A DNA stretch of 64,000 nucleotides from Heterocephalus glaber (Eukaryota > Chordata > Mammalia > Rodentia > Bathyergidae): contig NW_004624730.1 in NCBI RefSeq assembly GCF_000247695.1, positions 35,467,558 to 35,531,557 on the forward strand, in the 5' to 3' direction. This document shows positions 22,148 through 33,649 of the stretch, piece after piece. The notes below the pieces were generated by a model. That model did not search any database. It saw nothing but the letters and a program-made list of their open reading frames with translations, and was not told the origin of the DNA. Positions within the stretch are counted from its first letter, which is position 1. Each line of letters starts with the position of its first letter. The position numbers and the translations under genes were made by a program.

Positions 22148-22264
22148 ACACAGATACCCCCATTCCCGCCACTGCTACCATCTCCACCATCACCATCATC
22201 ACTATCATCACCACAATCTCCACTACCACAACAACCACCATCCCCACGACAACCACCATCACAG
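22148..22264 (+). repeat. Degenerate (CAC/CAT/CAA)n trinucleotide-rich tract
   Basis: Long run of imperfect CAC, CAT and CAA units. The minus strand reads as a low-complexity V/M-rich frame, which is not a gene. Confidence 0.9.
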
Positions 22265-22784
22265 ACATTGTTCCCAAATGACACCTGATACAGGGTGACA
22301 CTCTCCCTACCAATACATCCTTCCCATTCCTCAGGCCAACATCTGTCCCTTCTTCCACTTACTCAGACACCCTAGTTTCAGCAAGTCTTTCCTCTTTATA
22401 CTAAATTTTTTAACATGCTCATCTCTGTCCTTTTCTTCAAGTTCACAACATTTGTTCCACAAATCCTTTGAAAAATAAGCAAGCAAATCCACATCCTCTG
22501 CCTTAGGGTGGATCCTGATCTTCTGTTCTTTTGTCTTTGCAATGACTCTTAATTCACCTTTCTACTTTTAGTCATGCCTCTCAGTATCTAAACTTCACCC
22601 TGCCAGGGCAGAGACCTAGAAAGACAGCAAATCTGATATTCCCCACTCTGAGGAAAATCTTTCAATGCCACTTTTATGAGTTTACTATTGCTACTTTAAA
22701 CTCAGTGGCATAGGCAGTATAGATTTGTTACCTTACAGTTGTGTGGGAATACAGTGTAGTTCTGACTCTTGTTGGCTCTTATTT
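22265..22784. other. Unassigned DNA, pyrimidine-rich
   Basis: Parts (22440-22680) are worded like plus-strand L2 ('cctttctac', 'gggcagagacctag') but too diverged to call. Confidence 0.3.
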
Positions 22785-23025
22785 GAATGAGTTAATGTAC
22801 CTATTTCTCTTCTGTTAAATGAGGATGATGATGAGGAAGATGATGGTGATGAAGATGATGATGATGATCATGGTATGACAACGACGATGATGATGATAAT
22901 GATAATGGCTCCTTCCACATAGAGCTGTTGTGAGGATTAACTGAGGTATGTACAGGTGAAGCATTTGGAACTGTAATTACACCAAGTAAGTGTTCAACAA
23001 GTACAGTTATTTTTGATATTAAGGA
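22785..23025 (-). mobile_element. MIR SINE, antisense, expanded by an internal (GAT)n tract
   Basis: The left part 'ctatttctcttctgttaaatgaggatgatg' and right part 'agctgttgtgaggattaactgaggtatgtac...agtgttcaacaagta' are the inverted MIR core and 5' end. Between them lies a GAT/GAA-rich tract at 22821-22907. Confidence 0.75.
22821..22907 (+). repeat. (GAT)n imperfect microsatellite inside MIR
   Basis: GAT units with GAG, GGT and ACG variants, apparently seeded by the 'gggataataat' part of the MIR. Confidence 0.9.
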
Positions 23026-23519
23026 CTATTACAACTGGAAATTCATTTGTCTGTAAGTAATGACAACAGAACAAGATTATTTTTCTTATATAAAGTAAAA
23101 TCTAGAGGTAGGTGGTTTCTTTACACTGGTCTGACAGCTCATAATATTGATGAAAAAGTATATGATTCTCTTGGCTTTTCCTCCATGATTCCAAGTAGCT
23201 ATTGCATCTCCCCTGAGCCATGACTTTCTTGTATAGCGAAGGACTATGAGGCACCATGATAAATATAATACAATATTTGTATCTGGAAAACAAATGTTTT
23301 CCCAAAGCTCTCCCAGTAGGTCTTTGCTAGGACTCATTGGCCAGAGCTCACCATATGGCCACCTCTTACTCCAAGAGAGTCTGGAAAAGTGAATATTTCA
23401 CTTCTGCAGCCCTTAAAGTGGAAGTAACAAAAGAGAAGGGGCTGGAAATGTCTGCTGAGTTTGCACCTGTTTGCCATTTTGCCCTTCATGATCTGTTCAT
23501 CCTCATCTCCTTCTCATAT

Positions 23520-23700
23520 CATGCATTCAACTGCTATTAATTTACTATATTCTATGTGATGGTTTTTAAGATGGTCCTAAGCACTAAGAGGCCTAGAATG
23601 TAAAGGAGCAGACAGATAGGTTAAAAGGCAATTAAAATATGATTCTATGAATATTAGAACAGTGGAGAATACTGAATGCTATGGTGAGCATCTGAATAGT
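23520..23700 (-). mobile_element. L2 LINE fragment, antisense (weak)
   Basis: 'catgcattcaactgctattaatttactatattctatgtgatgg', 'cctaagcactaagaggcctagaatgtaaagg' and 'gacagataggttaaaaggcaatt' follow the order of the inverted L2 3' end. Confidence 0.45.
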
Positions 23701-23864
23701 ATTAAGAGAATTAACTCTCCTTGGATAAAATGACACTGAAAACCAAGCCGAGAAAGCTATGATAGAATTCATTTGCTAAGTGGGCAGTGGAGCATATTGG
23801 AGAAGGAAGATGCCAAACTAGCAAGCAGAGATGTGTAGTTTTAAATTCTCTCATTTAAAATGTT

Positions 23865-24127
23865 CTTCCCTGCCCTGAACAGTGGCAGACTCCCCAGCAT
23901 CCTGAAAGCCCCAACTCAGTCGTCACCTACTCTGTGATGCCTAATGATTCCCCAGGTCAGAGTAAAGGTCTTATCCTCAGGGCCTCTGTCCTGCAATATA
24001 GATGGTGCCTGTCTGTGAGTCTCTTAAAGGCAAGAGCTGTTTGTTTTGTTCACAGCTACACCTTACCACTTCATGGAATATTCCACTCACAAAGGGCTTT
24101 CAATGAATGTTTGTTGGATAAATGAAT
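23865..24127 (+). mobile_element. L2 LINE 3' end
   Basis: Clear plus-strand L2 wording: 'gtgagtctcttaaaggcaagagctg', 'gttttgttcacagctacacc' and the terminus 'aatgaatgtttgttggataaatgaatgaa'. It is head-to-head with the weaker L2 at 23520-23700. Confidence 0.75.
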
Positions 24128-24341
24128 GAAACACCAAAAAACTTAAAAGGTCAATGGATCTCAATATATATAGTCTATGCACATGTATATGTACAAATAG
24201 GGTTGTCCTACAGTCCTGTCAGAACTGACAGGTGTAAAAACCAAATTAGTACATTTCTCTGTCAGTTTGCACATTTTTCCTGCCTTAGTAAATGAAGGCT
24301 CTGGTCAGATGGGCAGATCCAAATCGTGTATTTACTTTTTC

Positions 24342-24695
24342 TGTCTTAGCCCATTTACTGTTGCTATAACTGAGTAACACAGACTGGAAATTTATGAAGA
24401 ATAGAGGTTTATTTGGCTTATGGTTTTGGAGGTTGGGAAGTCCAAGAGCACAGCACCAGCATCTGCTCAGCATCCTAGCAGGGCCTTCCACTGCATCATA
24501 ATGTGTCTGAGGGCATTGCATGGTGAGGCAAAGCAAGCCTGCCAGCTCTGCCTTTCTTCCTCTTTTATAAAGCCACTAATGTCACCATGGAGCCCACCCT
24601 CATGACCTCATCTAATTCTAATTAACAAGGAAAAGCTCCACCCAAATACCATTTACATATAAATTTGGGGATTAAGTTTCCAACACTCAAACCTT
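24342..24695 (-). mobile_element. MaLR (ERVL) LTR, MST/MT-like, antisense
   Basis: On the plus strand, 'cccatttactgttgctataactgagtaacacagactgg', 'aatagaggtttatttggctta', 'gcaccagcatctgctcagc', 'cccaccctcatgacctcatctaa' and 'ggggattaagtttccaacac' follow the inverted MST/MT LTR from 3' to 5'. The AATAAA of the LTR lies inverted near 24408. Confidence 0.85.
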
Positions 24696-24711
24696 AGCAC
24701 ATTTAGCATGG

Positions 24712-24860
24712 GTTTTGGCAAGTTATTTTACTCCATCAACTTTGGTTTCATCAAGAGACCAATAACATTAATACCAATTTCATAGGGTTATTTCAGGAAG
24801 TGAATACAGTGATCCAGGCAAATGAACTAGCATTCAATAAATGTAAGAGCTAATAACTGA
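24712..24860 (-). mobile_element. MIR SINE, antisense
   Basis: 'gggttttggcaagttattttactc', 'ttggtttcatc', 'tttcatagggttatttcaggaag' and 'cattcaataaatgtaagagctaata' are the inverted MIR in order. Confidence 0.7.
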
Positions 24861-25099
24861 GGCAAAGTAGAAAAGGATCAATGTTCTTAAAAGACACCAA
24901 GTAAGTGAGTCCTTGTTCTCCACATAAGGACGATATACACCTGGAAACAGAGAGGCATCTTCTTCCCTCTTCATCCCTGGAAGCTCACATCCTGTGGCTC
25001 AGGTAAATAAGGTACAGTAATAGCATAATTTGCCCACCTTACCCACCCAAGTGAGATCTGCTAATGAGAAGGTATAAAATGCATGTCTAAAGAAGTCAA

Positions 25100-27100
25100 G
25101 TTCCCCTCTCTAAAACTATATCTAGCTTTAATTACTAAGAATTTAGGATAAGACACAAAATTCTATCAAAGACTCCAGATCTCATTTGCATAGCACTTGA
25201 AGTAACACATTTAAAAATGTTCTATGGATACATTTTTATGTTACTGTTAACTCTCTGGAATTAGTTTCCTACCATGTAGGAGTGTGAACCTGAATGAATT
25301 CTTCCCTTCCTGTTGATTGCTTTGGCTGAACCAGAGCTGGGCAGCCTGCTTTGCTGGCTCCACAAGTCCCATTTCGTGGTTTCAGCCTGTCAGGAGGTCA
25401 TTCACTGATGACTCAGACACACTGGCCTGAAGGTATTTATGTGATCTCCCTAGTTGGCAGAAAACCTGCCCTTAGAACACGGCAAATATATCCCTGCTCT
25501 TGACGGCTTCAAGCTCTGCAGTGGGGGGCTGACCTGACAGCTGCTTGTCCTGCGGGAGAAATAAAGGAAACTGGTGAAACACATGCTATTTCCATGAATT
25601 CCCACTCATCTGCTGTTAGAAAATTCAGCTGAGACCCTGACAATAAAGGTTAGCCTTGTGTCACAACAGAAAGGAAAGGAACTTTAACTTGCCTTCAGCA
25701 TACCAAACAGGCTGTACTTCACAAGATCTGTAACTCGCTGAACCATCTAAGATGCACCATGGAAAAACTATCAATGGGCGTTTGTCTGAATTCATATTTA
25801 TGGCATCTGTTTGACATGCGGTTTTCATTTAGATTGCAATCCAGATACCATTTTGCATAAAGTTCTGGCTTTTTGAGCTGTCCATATCAATTGTCTTTTA
25901 CCAAATATCAAATTTTCAGATGTTTACAGATGCACCAGAGGAATATTTTCAAATCATTCAAAAGAATGGCATCCAAGGAAAAGAATCTGAACCGAATGTT
26001 AATGAAATTTCTTGTATTTCATGTAGAAAAATGCTCTAAAATGGAAAAAATCATTCTGCCCAAATTTACTGCAAAAGAATAACTTATCTGTCTTTGGGAA
26101 TGAATTATACCATTGGCCTTCTCTTCTCATTCCTGATTTAGGCAAAAGGCCCATATCAAATGCATTAAATCAGAGTTTAATCATTTTTATAACTAGGTAT
26201 AGTTTTTTTTTAAAGCTGTAAAAAAATTCCCAGTGCAATGACACAAGCATTTCTGCGAGTCAACTGTTATTTCAGGGATTTATGATAATTCCTCATCTCA
26301 AGGAAAAATGAAGCTAATTGAAACAAACTCTGTACTTTATATTAATGCCATTTGAATACAGTGTGCACTGCCAGTTACAAAGTGACATGGAAAATGAGGC
26401 CATTCTCAACAACACCATGGTTTCTCAGTTTTATGTACTTTTTAATTTCCTCTATGGAAAATCTGGTCTTCATAAAAGAACTGCTAGAGAAAAATGTGGA
26501 AAAAGTTGATTCATTCCATATTTACATTCTTTCTGGTACCTGGAAATGAACCAAATGCAAAAGTATGCCAAAAAAGAAGTTAGTTAAGTCATTTTAAAAA
26601 CTCATCTTCCCCCAGGCAAAAGGACAAACTGCCTTGGGAAAGGCCTGCCTTGATAATATAAAACACCCTTCTGCCTAATGAGATCTGTCTCCCTAACCTT
26701 TTACCCAGGCTTTATGGAGGTCAACCTTAAGAAATGGCTGATTTTCTTTAGCACACAATATACTCCCATGAACCACCCACCAACTTGGGAGAGTTAGTAC
26801 TATCCAAATCCAAAAAATTCCTCCTCTGATATTTTAACAGATCAAGGCATTTAACACAAACGTGTCAAATAGCAAAGAAACACCAAATTTCACTACATAG
26901 TTCCCTTAAACCTTCCAGGCTTGATCTGCTAATGCTATTTGCCATTTCACTTTGAAGCACAGGGCAAAATAAAAGCAAGGTGTCCTGCTCACGAGTAGAG
27001 GGCAGCCTGCCTCATACCACACAGAGCTGCCAGATGCATTTCCCATCCAGCTTGTCATTAACAGCTTCGTTTCATTTTGTCTGCGATAAAAACAATTTAG
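25100..27100. other. Repeat-free block, candidate conserved noncoding cluster
   Basis: About 2 kb in which no interspersed repeat could be named, unusual for this window. It contains an octamer ATTTGCAT (25184-25191), an AP-1 site TGACTCA (25409-25415), several isolated CpGs and many AT-rich homeobox-like words. No open frame over 70 codons and no splice-flanked exon is visible. Conservation is inferred, not measured. Confidence 0.3.
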
Positions 27101-27324
27101 AAGCATGGAAATGACATTATAGTTAGGTTGCCCTGAAATATCATAGCAGTGAGAAAACTATTACACAATTGCATCTTTCTCTTTGAAAATCCCTGATTTT
27201 TCCTGGGTCACAGACCAATAGAAGTCATGGCTTTTGACTTATACATGTGACAAAATTTTTCTCAGAACAAAACAATCTTTCATAACACTCACATAGAGGA
27301 AATGTGACCCTTAACCTAAAGAAA

Positions 27325-27336
27325 GGGGGGGGGGGG
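27325..27336 (+). repeat. Poly-G run (G12)
   Basis: Twelve consecutive G in an otherwise AT-rich area. Confidence 0.95.
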
Positions 27337-27700
27337 TACATATGGAACCCAAAATGGTGGCCAATGTATAAAAATTTGATTGCCTTTTAGGAGTGCTATT
27401 CAAGAAGCCTCACCCCTGGCCACAATCACAGGACCTCAGAGGTTAGTCTAGTGTGTTGGGATGGAGTGTAGGTCAGGGATGGTCACCTTATTTACTATTG
27501 CTTACTGAGAAACTCTTACTTTTTGTCCTAGCTGAGCTAGATTACTCTTTTGTGTTTTTCTTATTCAATTCTCTCTTCTACATTCACTCCTTTGGTGGTA
27601 TACAGCAGAAAGACAACTGGACAGAACTCCACACAGCCCAGTATTCTGAATTTAACCTGTGCCATTTGGTAAATTTCATCTCATCATAGATAACGTGATA
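27337..27700. other. Unassigned DNA
   Basis: No repeat or gene recognised. Confidence 0.4.
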
Positions 27701-27795
27701 GACTAGATCAGTGATGGTGAACATTTAGAGCTTTCAATGATATAAACAGCCTGCTGGAGCATGCATACCACAGGTTCACCACTGCTGGACAAGAT
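27701..27795 (+). mobile_element. Short hAT MITE with 8-bp target-site duplication (OposCharlie-like ends)
   Basis: The element at 27709-27787 is 79 bp. Its left end is CAGTGATGGTGAAC and the reverse complement of its right end is CAGCAGTGGTGAAC (11 of 14 match), so the termini are inverted repeats. The flanks gactagat (27701-27708) and gacaagat (27788-27795) match at 7 of 8 bases, the 8-bp duplication of hAT transposition. The ends resemble the OC1/OposCharlie hAT group from memory. Internal sequence is minimal, so it is non-autonomous. Confidence 0.75.
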
Positions 27796-28099
27796 GGTCC
27801 CTGATGGTCACCCCAATTTGAAAAAGGCTTGACTCAATTAATTCAATCATTGGAACAGTCAAACTTACATCTCCATCTTACATGTCCCAGATATAGAACA
27901 GCACTGACTAATCCTTCAGTATCAAGATTAGACCTAGAAATCTTAGCCCAGATCTCTCATCCAAGTTCCAGACTGGTACATATGTCTAACTCCACCCTCT
28001 AGACATTTCCCATCACTTGGCTTTCACACAGTCACCTCCAAGTCAACACACCAAAGCCAAACTTTCCATATGCCCACCAAATACCTTGTTTTCCTCCCG

Positions 28100-28835
28100 T
28101 TTCCCCTTGGAGAGAGGGAGCCCCCATTCCAAAGCAAGAAAACCAGGGATTATCCTTGGCTCTTCTCCTCTTCCCTCAACTTCTACACTTAGTCACCAAG
28201 TATTGCTAATTCTTTTTCATATTATCTTTCCTCTCCATCCCCTTCTCTCCAGTCCTCCTTACCTCCCAATCTACTCACCACACTGCACCCAAAATAACCC
28301 TTTTAATCATATTACTTCCTTTGCTAAAAGTCTTTCTATAACTCCCCACTTCTTATAAGGTAGAGTTTAAAATCCTGAGCTCAACAAATACAAACATTTG
28401 GACCTGCTCTCCGTCTTCTGCAGTATTTCTTTTCTCCTGCAGCTCTTAAAAAAGCCAGGGGTGAGCTTCTGCACATCCCCTAAATTTGTAGCACTTTCTT
28501 ACTTAGAATTTGCACGTGATGTCTTCCTCTTCATAGAAGGTACCTTCCCCCAGTCCTTCCTCACTTCTTGGTGTTGTTCAAGACTCACTACAATACCATC
28601 CCCTGGAGTAAGCTCCCAAATTCCCCTTTGAGGTATTCTCTTGTAATTCTGGATAAGGGTGTCATGATCTTACCTAGCTTGTCATTAAGAGCTTCATTTT
28701 CTTTCACACTGAGTAATTGTCTCTTAATATGTCATCTCTACACCAAACTAAGATTCCAAAAGATAGGGAGTGTCTTTTTACCCATCAGTCTTTTTATTCA
28801 GCATATAAAGGTTGCTCAATAAAAAGACCTTCTAA
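28100..28835 (+). mobile_element. L2 LINE, 3' half
   Basis: Plus-strand L2 vocabulary in order: 'ctataactccccacttcttataaggtagagtttaaaatcc', 'acctgctctccgtcttc', 'ttcaagactcactacaatacc', 'aaaagatagggagtgtc' and the 3' end 'aaaggttgctcaataaaaa'. The 113- and 84-codon frames here are by-products. Confidence 0.68.
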
Positions 28836-29459
28836 GCTAAGCAAATTACATTTAAGAACTTTCTACATGTGATTTCTTCATATTCTGAGCTTTCATAAAT
28901 TTCCCTTGCTTATTATGATCTTCAGAACAATGGAGATTCCATCTACAAATATAAATATTTAGAAGAAAATATTAAAATTCATTATGAAAATATCACTTTT
29001 TTAAAGATAGGGAAAATAGTATTTATATTATAGTAATCACATGAAAGTTTTATAACAGCAGGAAGAATTTTTCAAAAATTAACAAAATCATGACTTTTTT
29101 TTTAAAGGCAAGATATGAATAATTAAAGAACCCACCACCTTAAAAAATCAGCTGTTTAATTTTTCTATTACCCCTTTTCAGTTTTATCCATTTAAAAACA
29201 TATTTTTACATACTTGATATCATAGAATACATACAAATTTGTAACCTGCTTTTTTTCATGTTTTTATGTTTCTACTTAGTCTTAATAATTATTAATTGTT
29301 AGGGCTGAGCAATATTCTACCACAACCATGGGTGGCAATGGCTGCTGATAGACATCTATCTTTAGCATTTTCTCTTTATATTTGCAACAGTCTACTGGGC
29401 TACTACACCTGAACTCACAGGAGTCTTAAATTCAAGATATTTAATGACTAAGTCCATTA
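28836..29459. other. Unassigned AT-rich DNA
   Basis: No repeat or gene recognised. A short segment near 29300 ('gggctgagcaatattctaccacaaccatgg') weakly resembles inverted L1 3' end. Confidence 0.35.
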
Positions 29460-29548
29460 TTGTTTTATTAACCCTTCTTTGAACCTGATGGTCCTCCTAT
29501 ATTTCTGGTTATAGGAAACATGGCGCCATCATCTTCCAAGTTTCCTTA

Positions 29549-29590
29549 AACTCTCTTTCCCATTCCTTTAACTCTCTTTCCCATTCCTTT
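29549..29590 (+). repeat. Perfect 21-bp tandem duplication
   Basis: The 21-bp unit (29549-29569, beginning aactctctttcc) is repeated exactly at 29570-29590. Confidence 0.9.
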
Positions 29591-29725
29591 ACTTTTAAAT
29601 CAGGTCAACAATTCTCATCATTAACTTTTAAGTCTCTTGAGTCTTTCCTTTTTCCCTCCCTTTTGTTATTATCATTGTTGCTCAATTCTCGAGTACTGGC
29701 ACACCTTCCTTACTGTGCTCCCCAC

Positions 29726-30234
29726 CTCATTTGTAGGGAACAGGGAAAGGGGACGTTACTAGAACCTCTGCGGTAAGTCCTAGTCTCCTGCGAGCCATGG
29801 CAGCACAAGGCGAATTACAGGAAAGGTAGAAAAATGAGACTGAGAAGCTGAGCTTTGGGTCTGATCAGTGCTGCTCTGGGCGGCAAAGACAGAAGCTCCC
29901 AGTTTACGGCACCTTTTATTCAGTATATCGGGAGAAACAAATGTAACAAATGACTTGCAGAGAATTCAGTACATCCGTGTAAACAAGATGTAACAGTCCA
30001 AGAACAATGAGGAACTGAGTAGATGAAGATTTTGTTCCTCCCAGGGTGTTTTCAGCTGGTGTAATCTTGTCCTGGAGAATCACAGCATCACCGGATCATT
30101 GAGGTGTCAAGTTGTGACCGGAGGCCAAAATGGAATTATGTCTCGGAATTCCATATCTGGGCTGTAGGCAGGAGAACTAGGGTAACCAAATGATTTTACC
30201 CTAAAATTATGTAGCATTGCTCCTGACACTCATT
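29726..30234 (-). mobile_element. ERVK-like solo LTR with perfect 6-bp target-site duplication
   Basis: The LTR body at 29732-30228 (497 bp) has TG...CA ends and is flanked on both sides by ctcatt (29726-29731, 30229-30234). A 6-bp duplication is typical of class II (ERVK/IAP-like) elements. On the minus strand it begins TGTCAGGAGC and contains AATAAAAGG (plus-strand positions 29912-29920), usable as TATA or poly(A) signal. About ten CpGs survive, far more than in neighbouring DNA. No internal retroviral sequence remains, so it is a recombined solo LTR. Confidence 0.9.
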
Positions 30235-30734
30235 CATTTTCCATCAGACCACCAATGTTAGCTTTCTAAAATGGATATTGGTTTTTTTCACCCTGCTACT
30301 TATATTAATCCAGTTACTCATCACTGTGGATGGTCTTCAAATACCTTAACTGAACAAGCTAGGATCTCAGCAATCTGGTCCTTTCCTACCACTCCTATTT
30401 TACTTCCTGGATACTAGAACCCCATCCTAGTCATACAAGAGGAACAAGGCCTGGCCTAGGAGCCTGGGACAGTCCAAAATTGGTGTCATTTGCTTGTACA
30501 AGACCCCACAAAGAAAACCCTATAAGTCTGAGCCAATTTTTGGAAGAGGCTAGATTAAAATCCTGGCAAACCTCCATATTAGCTATTGTCTCCAAGACAG
30601 CAAAAGTAAGGAGTTTGTCTGAAGGGAAAGGAACCAAATTCAGGGAGCCTACATAGAAATGAAGATAGTTTGGGACATAAGATGAGTATCAAAAACCAAA
30701 GCAATTATCTGAGCTGAAAAGCAAGTGCTAGCTG

Positions 30735-30830
30735 CACTTTCATTTAGGAAACTAAAGCTGCACAGTGAGATTTTCCAAGGCTGAGTTTGGAGCTATAACT
30801 TGGACCTACATTGGGCTCAAAGGCATCACT
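30735..30830 (+). mobile_element. MIR SINE 3' part (weak)
   Basis: 'aggaaactaaagctgcacagtgagattttccaaggctgagtttggagctataacttgg' resembles the plus-strand MIR 3' half. Confidence 0.4.
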
Positions 30831-30869
30831 CAGAGTGTCACAAATGCCATACTTTCTCCCACCTCCATA

Positions 30870-30990
30870 TATTTAGTCTTCTGCTTCTTCTGCCAGAGTG
30901 CCCACTGACCCATTATCTGTCTGATAAAGTCACTCTTCAAGTATCACCTCCTCTGTGAAGTCATCCTGAATCTTAAGGCAATGTTAAATC
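30870..30990 (+). mobile_element. L2 LINE fragment
   Basis: 'tcttctgcttcttctgccagagtgcc' and 'tcttcaagtatcacctcctctgtgaagtcatcctgaa' match the L2 3' region in plus orientation. Confidence 0.6.
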
Positions 30991-33094
30991 TGTGTGATAT
31001 TCTGGGGTTGGCAGAATGTGAAAGAAGTATTGAATTTGGTAGGAAGCATCCAGTTTATTTTAGAACCACAGAAAATTATTAAAAATGTATATAAAAAGAG
31101 GAAGCCCTTTCTCATGCTACTTACAAATGGAATTTACTTTGCCCGCTGTGATTTTTGATGTGGTATGTTAACAAATGCTATAATGGAACTTTCAAAGGCT
31201 AGATCAAGATCAGATGCCATGTCTAATTGCAGATCCTATATATAAATCAAGATAAAACAATAAATGCTATAAGATCTCTAAAATTATTCACTTTTAAAAT
31301 TTATTTATTGTGGATATTGTTCCGGAAATAAAATTACTAAAACTATAGTCTACCTGCTCATTCTACAAAATAACAGATTGAGACATTCAGATCTGCAGTT
31401 TGTTAAAAAGAAAGTCAATTTAGAAGTTTGAAGAGATATTCAGAAGTCAAATTGATGAATTCAGCTGTCCCAAATTATTGCTTTGTAAATTATATCGATC
31501 CCTTTTTTGCCTATTTCACCTTAGCTACATCTAAAGAGTTAAGCCAGTTGGGCTCCACTCAGAAGGGGATCTAACAGTTTTATATCTAAGCAACTGCTAC
31601 CAAGAGCTTTGTTCAATCTACATTAAATTAACTAAAGTGCTACAATGAGTCAGGACCACCTGAATCTAAGTACATATATTTTGGTATTAAGAGAAATTAC
31701 TAATGTCATTGTCAAGAGACTTGTGCTTACTTGATTTCTCTTTTAGAAGCAAGACTAGGAACAACCTGAGACCTTCACAGGCTTACCAACTACACCTCCT
31801 GGGGTCAATAGTATTAAAGAATAGAATAAAGGGACTTCATTTTTTAATAGCATCCAATTGTCCTCAGAGAGATAGGCAGGGAGCTACTAGTTATTTATGT
31901 CAATGGCCCCTTAATGGGAAACATTAATGAAATTATCCTTAGGATAATGCTGTGGGTTACTATTTAATAGTTTTAAAATGCAATTATAGATTAATTTGAT
32001 CAGATGTTTTTATCACAGTCTCCAGAGACTCATCTTGTGGTGAACCAACCTGCCTAGTTCAGATAACCTTACCTGGTTCTTCAGATGAACTTTCCTTCTG
32101 CAACTCAGTTTCCAAAATATTTATGCCCCTCAGGGGAGGTCCTAAAATTCTGAAGATTGAAACAGGCTTAACCAGTCTGTGAGTCCTACCATCAGAGTTT
32201 CATTTGTGACTTACATAGAAATGACAGTGATGGTCAAATTAAAATGGGACCTAAAACCTTGACCATGAAGGAATTAATGTTTGGAAATTCATCTTTCTCA
32301 TAAATGAATCATTTTGAAGGGCTGTTGGATGATTAACATGTCAGGGTGTTGCGCTCCATTCTCTGTCCAGCCATGTTTCAGGAGAAAATGTCGACACTCT
32401 GTGAGTTCTTCTCTAGGGAGACGAAGACATCAAAGGAGAGGCAATGTTAGCCTCCTGAGCTCTGGCATGTTATGTTTCCTGTACCTGCTAATTCTGCTAA
32501 TCCTATTGGAGTTGCAAAAGTGCGACATACTAAGCTGAGATACAACACTGCCAACCTCATAAGCCCTTTTCCTTTCCTCTGGAAAGAGGAGAAATTTGAG
32601 CTGGAGCTACCCACAAGGCTGACGTTCTGTAACAGATGAGAACAGATTGCTGGTGCTGGGACCCAAACAATTACAATAGATGTAATGTACAGGTTAGGAG
32701 GAAACAGAACTAGATCACAAAGACATATGAAAGACCTACATTTATTGTATGCTTGTAACAGAAAGTTAAGGAGAAAATAGTTTTTTAGAGCCATAATTTC
32801 ACTCTATAGGTGAATTATTTACCTGAAGCAAGAACATCAATTGCCAGCCTATTGATCATCAAGATATAGCCATCACTTTGCCACTCCCAGCCTATTGAAA
32901 ATAACCAAAACATTATTCCAAAATAAGTTCAGTGGTATTCTATAACTGTATCTATGTCAGTCAATTATAAGGACCCTGTTAACAGAAATTTATAATCTGT
33001 TTGGGAGGAGAGCCACACAAGAAGTATTAGGGAACTGTTAGGTGCTTTCCAATACCAAAAAGAGTAATGCTCAATAATTCTCAAAGAAAATGTT
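30991..33094. other. Unassigned AT-rich DNA
   Basis: No confident repeat or gene. A 115-codon minus-strand frame at 32447-32794 has no recognisable domain. 32930-33080 may be an inverted L2 scrap ('ctgtttgggaggagagcc'). Confidence 0.35.
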
Positions 33095-33530
33095 TTAATT
33101 TCCTGTGGCTTCTATAACAAATAATCACAAAGTTGATATTTATTTTCTAATAGTTCCAGAGGCCAGAATTCCAAAATCAAGGTATCAGTAGAAGTGCACT
33201 CCCTACAAAGATTCTGAAGAGAATCCCTTTTTTGTTTCTTCTAACTTCTAGGCACTGCTTGGTTTGTGACTAGAACACTCCAATCTGTGCCTCCACAGTC
33301 ACAATGCCACATGACCATTATGTCCAAACACCCTTTCCCTTTTTTTCCTAAGGACATTTGAGATGGCATTTAGGGCTCATCCAAGTAATACAGTATAATC
33401 CCCTTCTCCCAAAATCCTTGATTTAAATTCATCTAAAAAGACCTTTTTCCAAACAAAATTCTTAAAATTCATAGATTCTGGAGAATTAGGACACTGACTT
33501 ATATGGAGTGGGGATATTTTTCAACCTATC
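33095..33530 (-). mobile_element. MLT1-type MaLR LTR, antisense
   Basis: Plus-strand order 'ttcctgtggcttctataacaaataatcacaaag', 'atttattttctaatagttccagaggccagaa', 'aaggtatcagtagaagtgc', 'gctcatccaagtaatacagtataatccccttctccc' and 'ggagaattaggacactgacttatatgg' is the inverted MLT1 LTR. Confidence 0.82.
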
Positions 33531-33649
33531 GTAGAAATGGAAGTTCACTTCAGGATTGAACAGTGAGAGTTTGATTCTCCTCCTTGAAATGGTAGATCTT
33601 ACATGGCATCATTTAAAATGGCTATAATTTCAACTGACAGAGATGAAAA

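Larger units (their letters stand above)
29460..30440 (+). mobile_element. L2 LINE fragment split by an ERV LTR
   Basis: The left part (to 29731) and right part (30229-30440) both read as plus-strand L2. The right part includes 'ttagctttctaaaatgg', 'caccctgctacttatattaatccagttactcatc' and 'atctggtcctttcctacc'. The LTR at 29732-30228 interrupts it. Confidence 0.55.

Noticed and set aside
22143..22358. Minus-strand frame rich in V and M
   Set aside because: It is a translation of the CAC/CAT/CAA trinucleotide tract.
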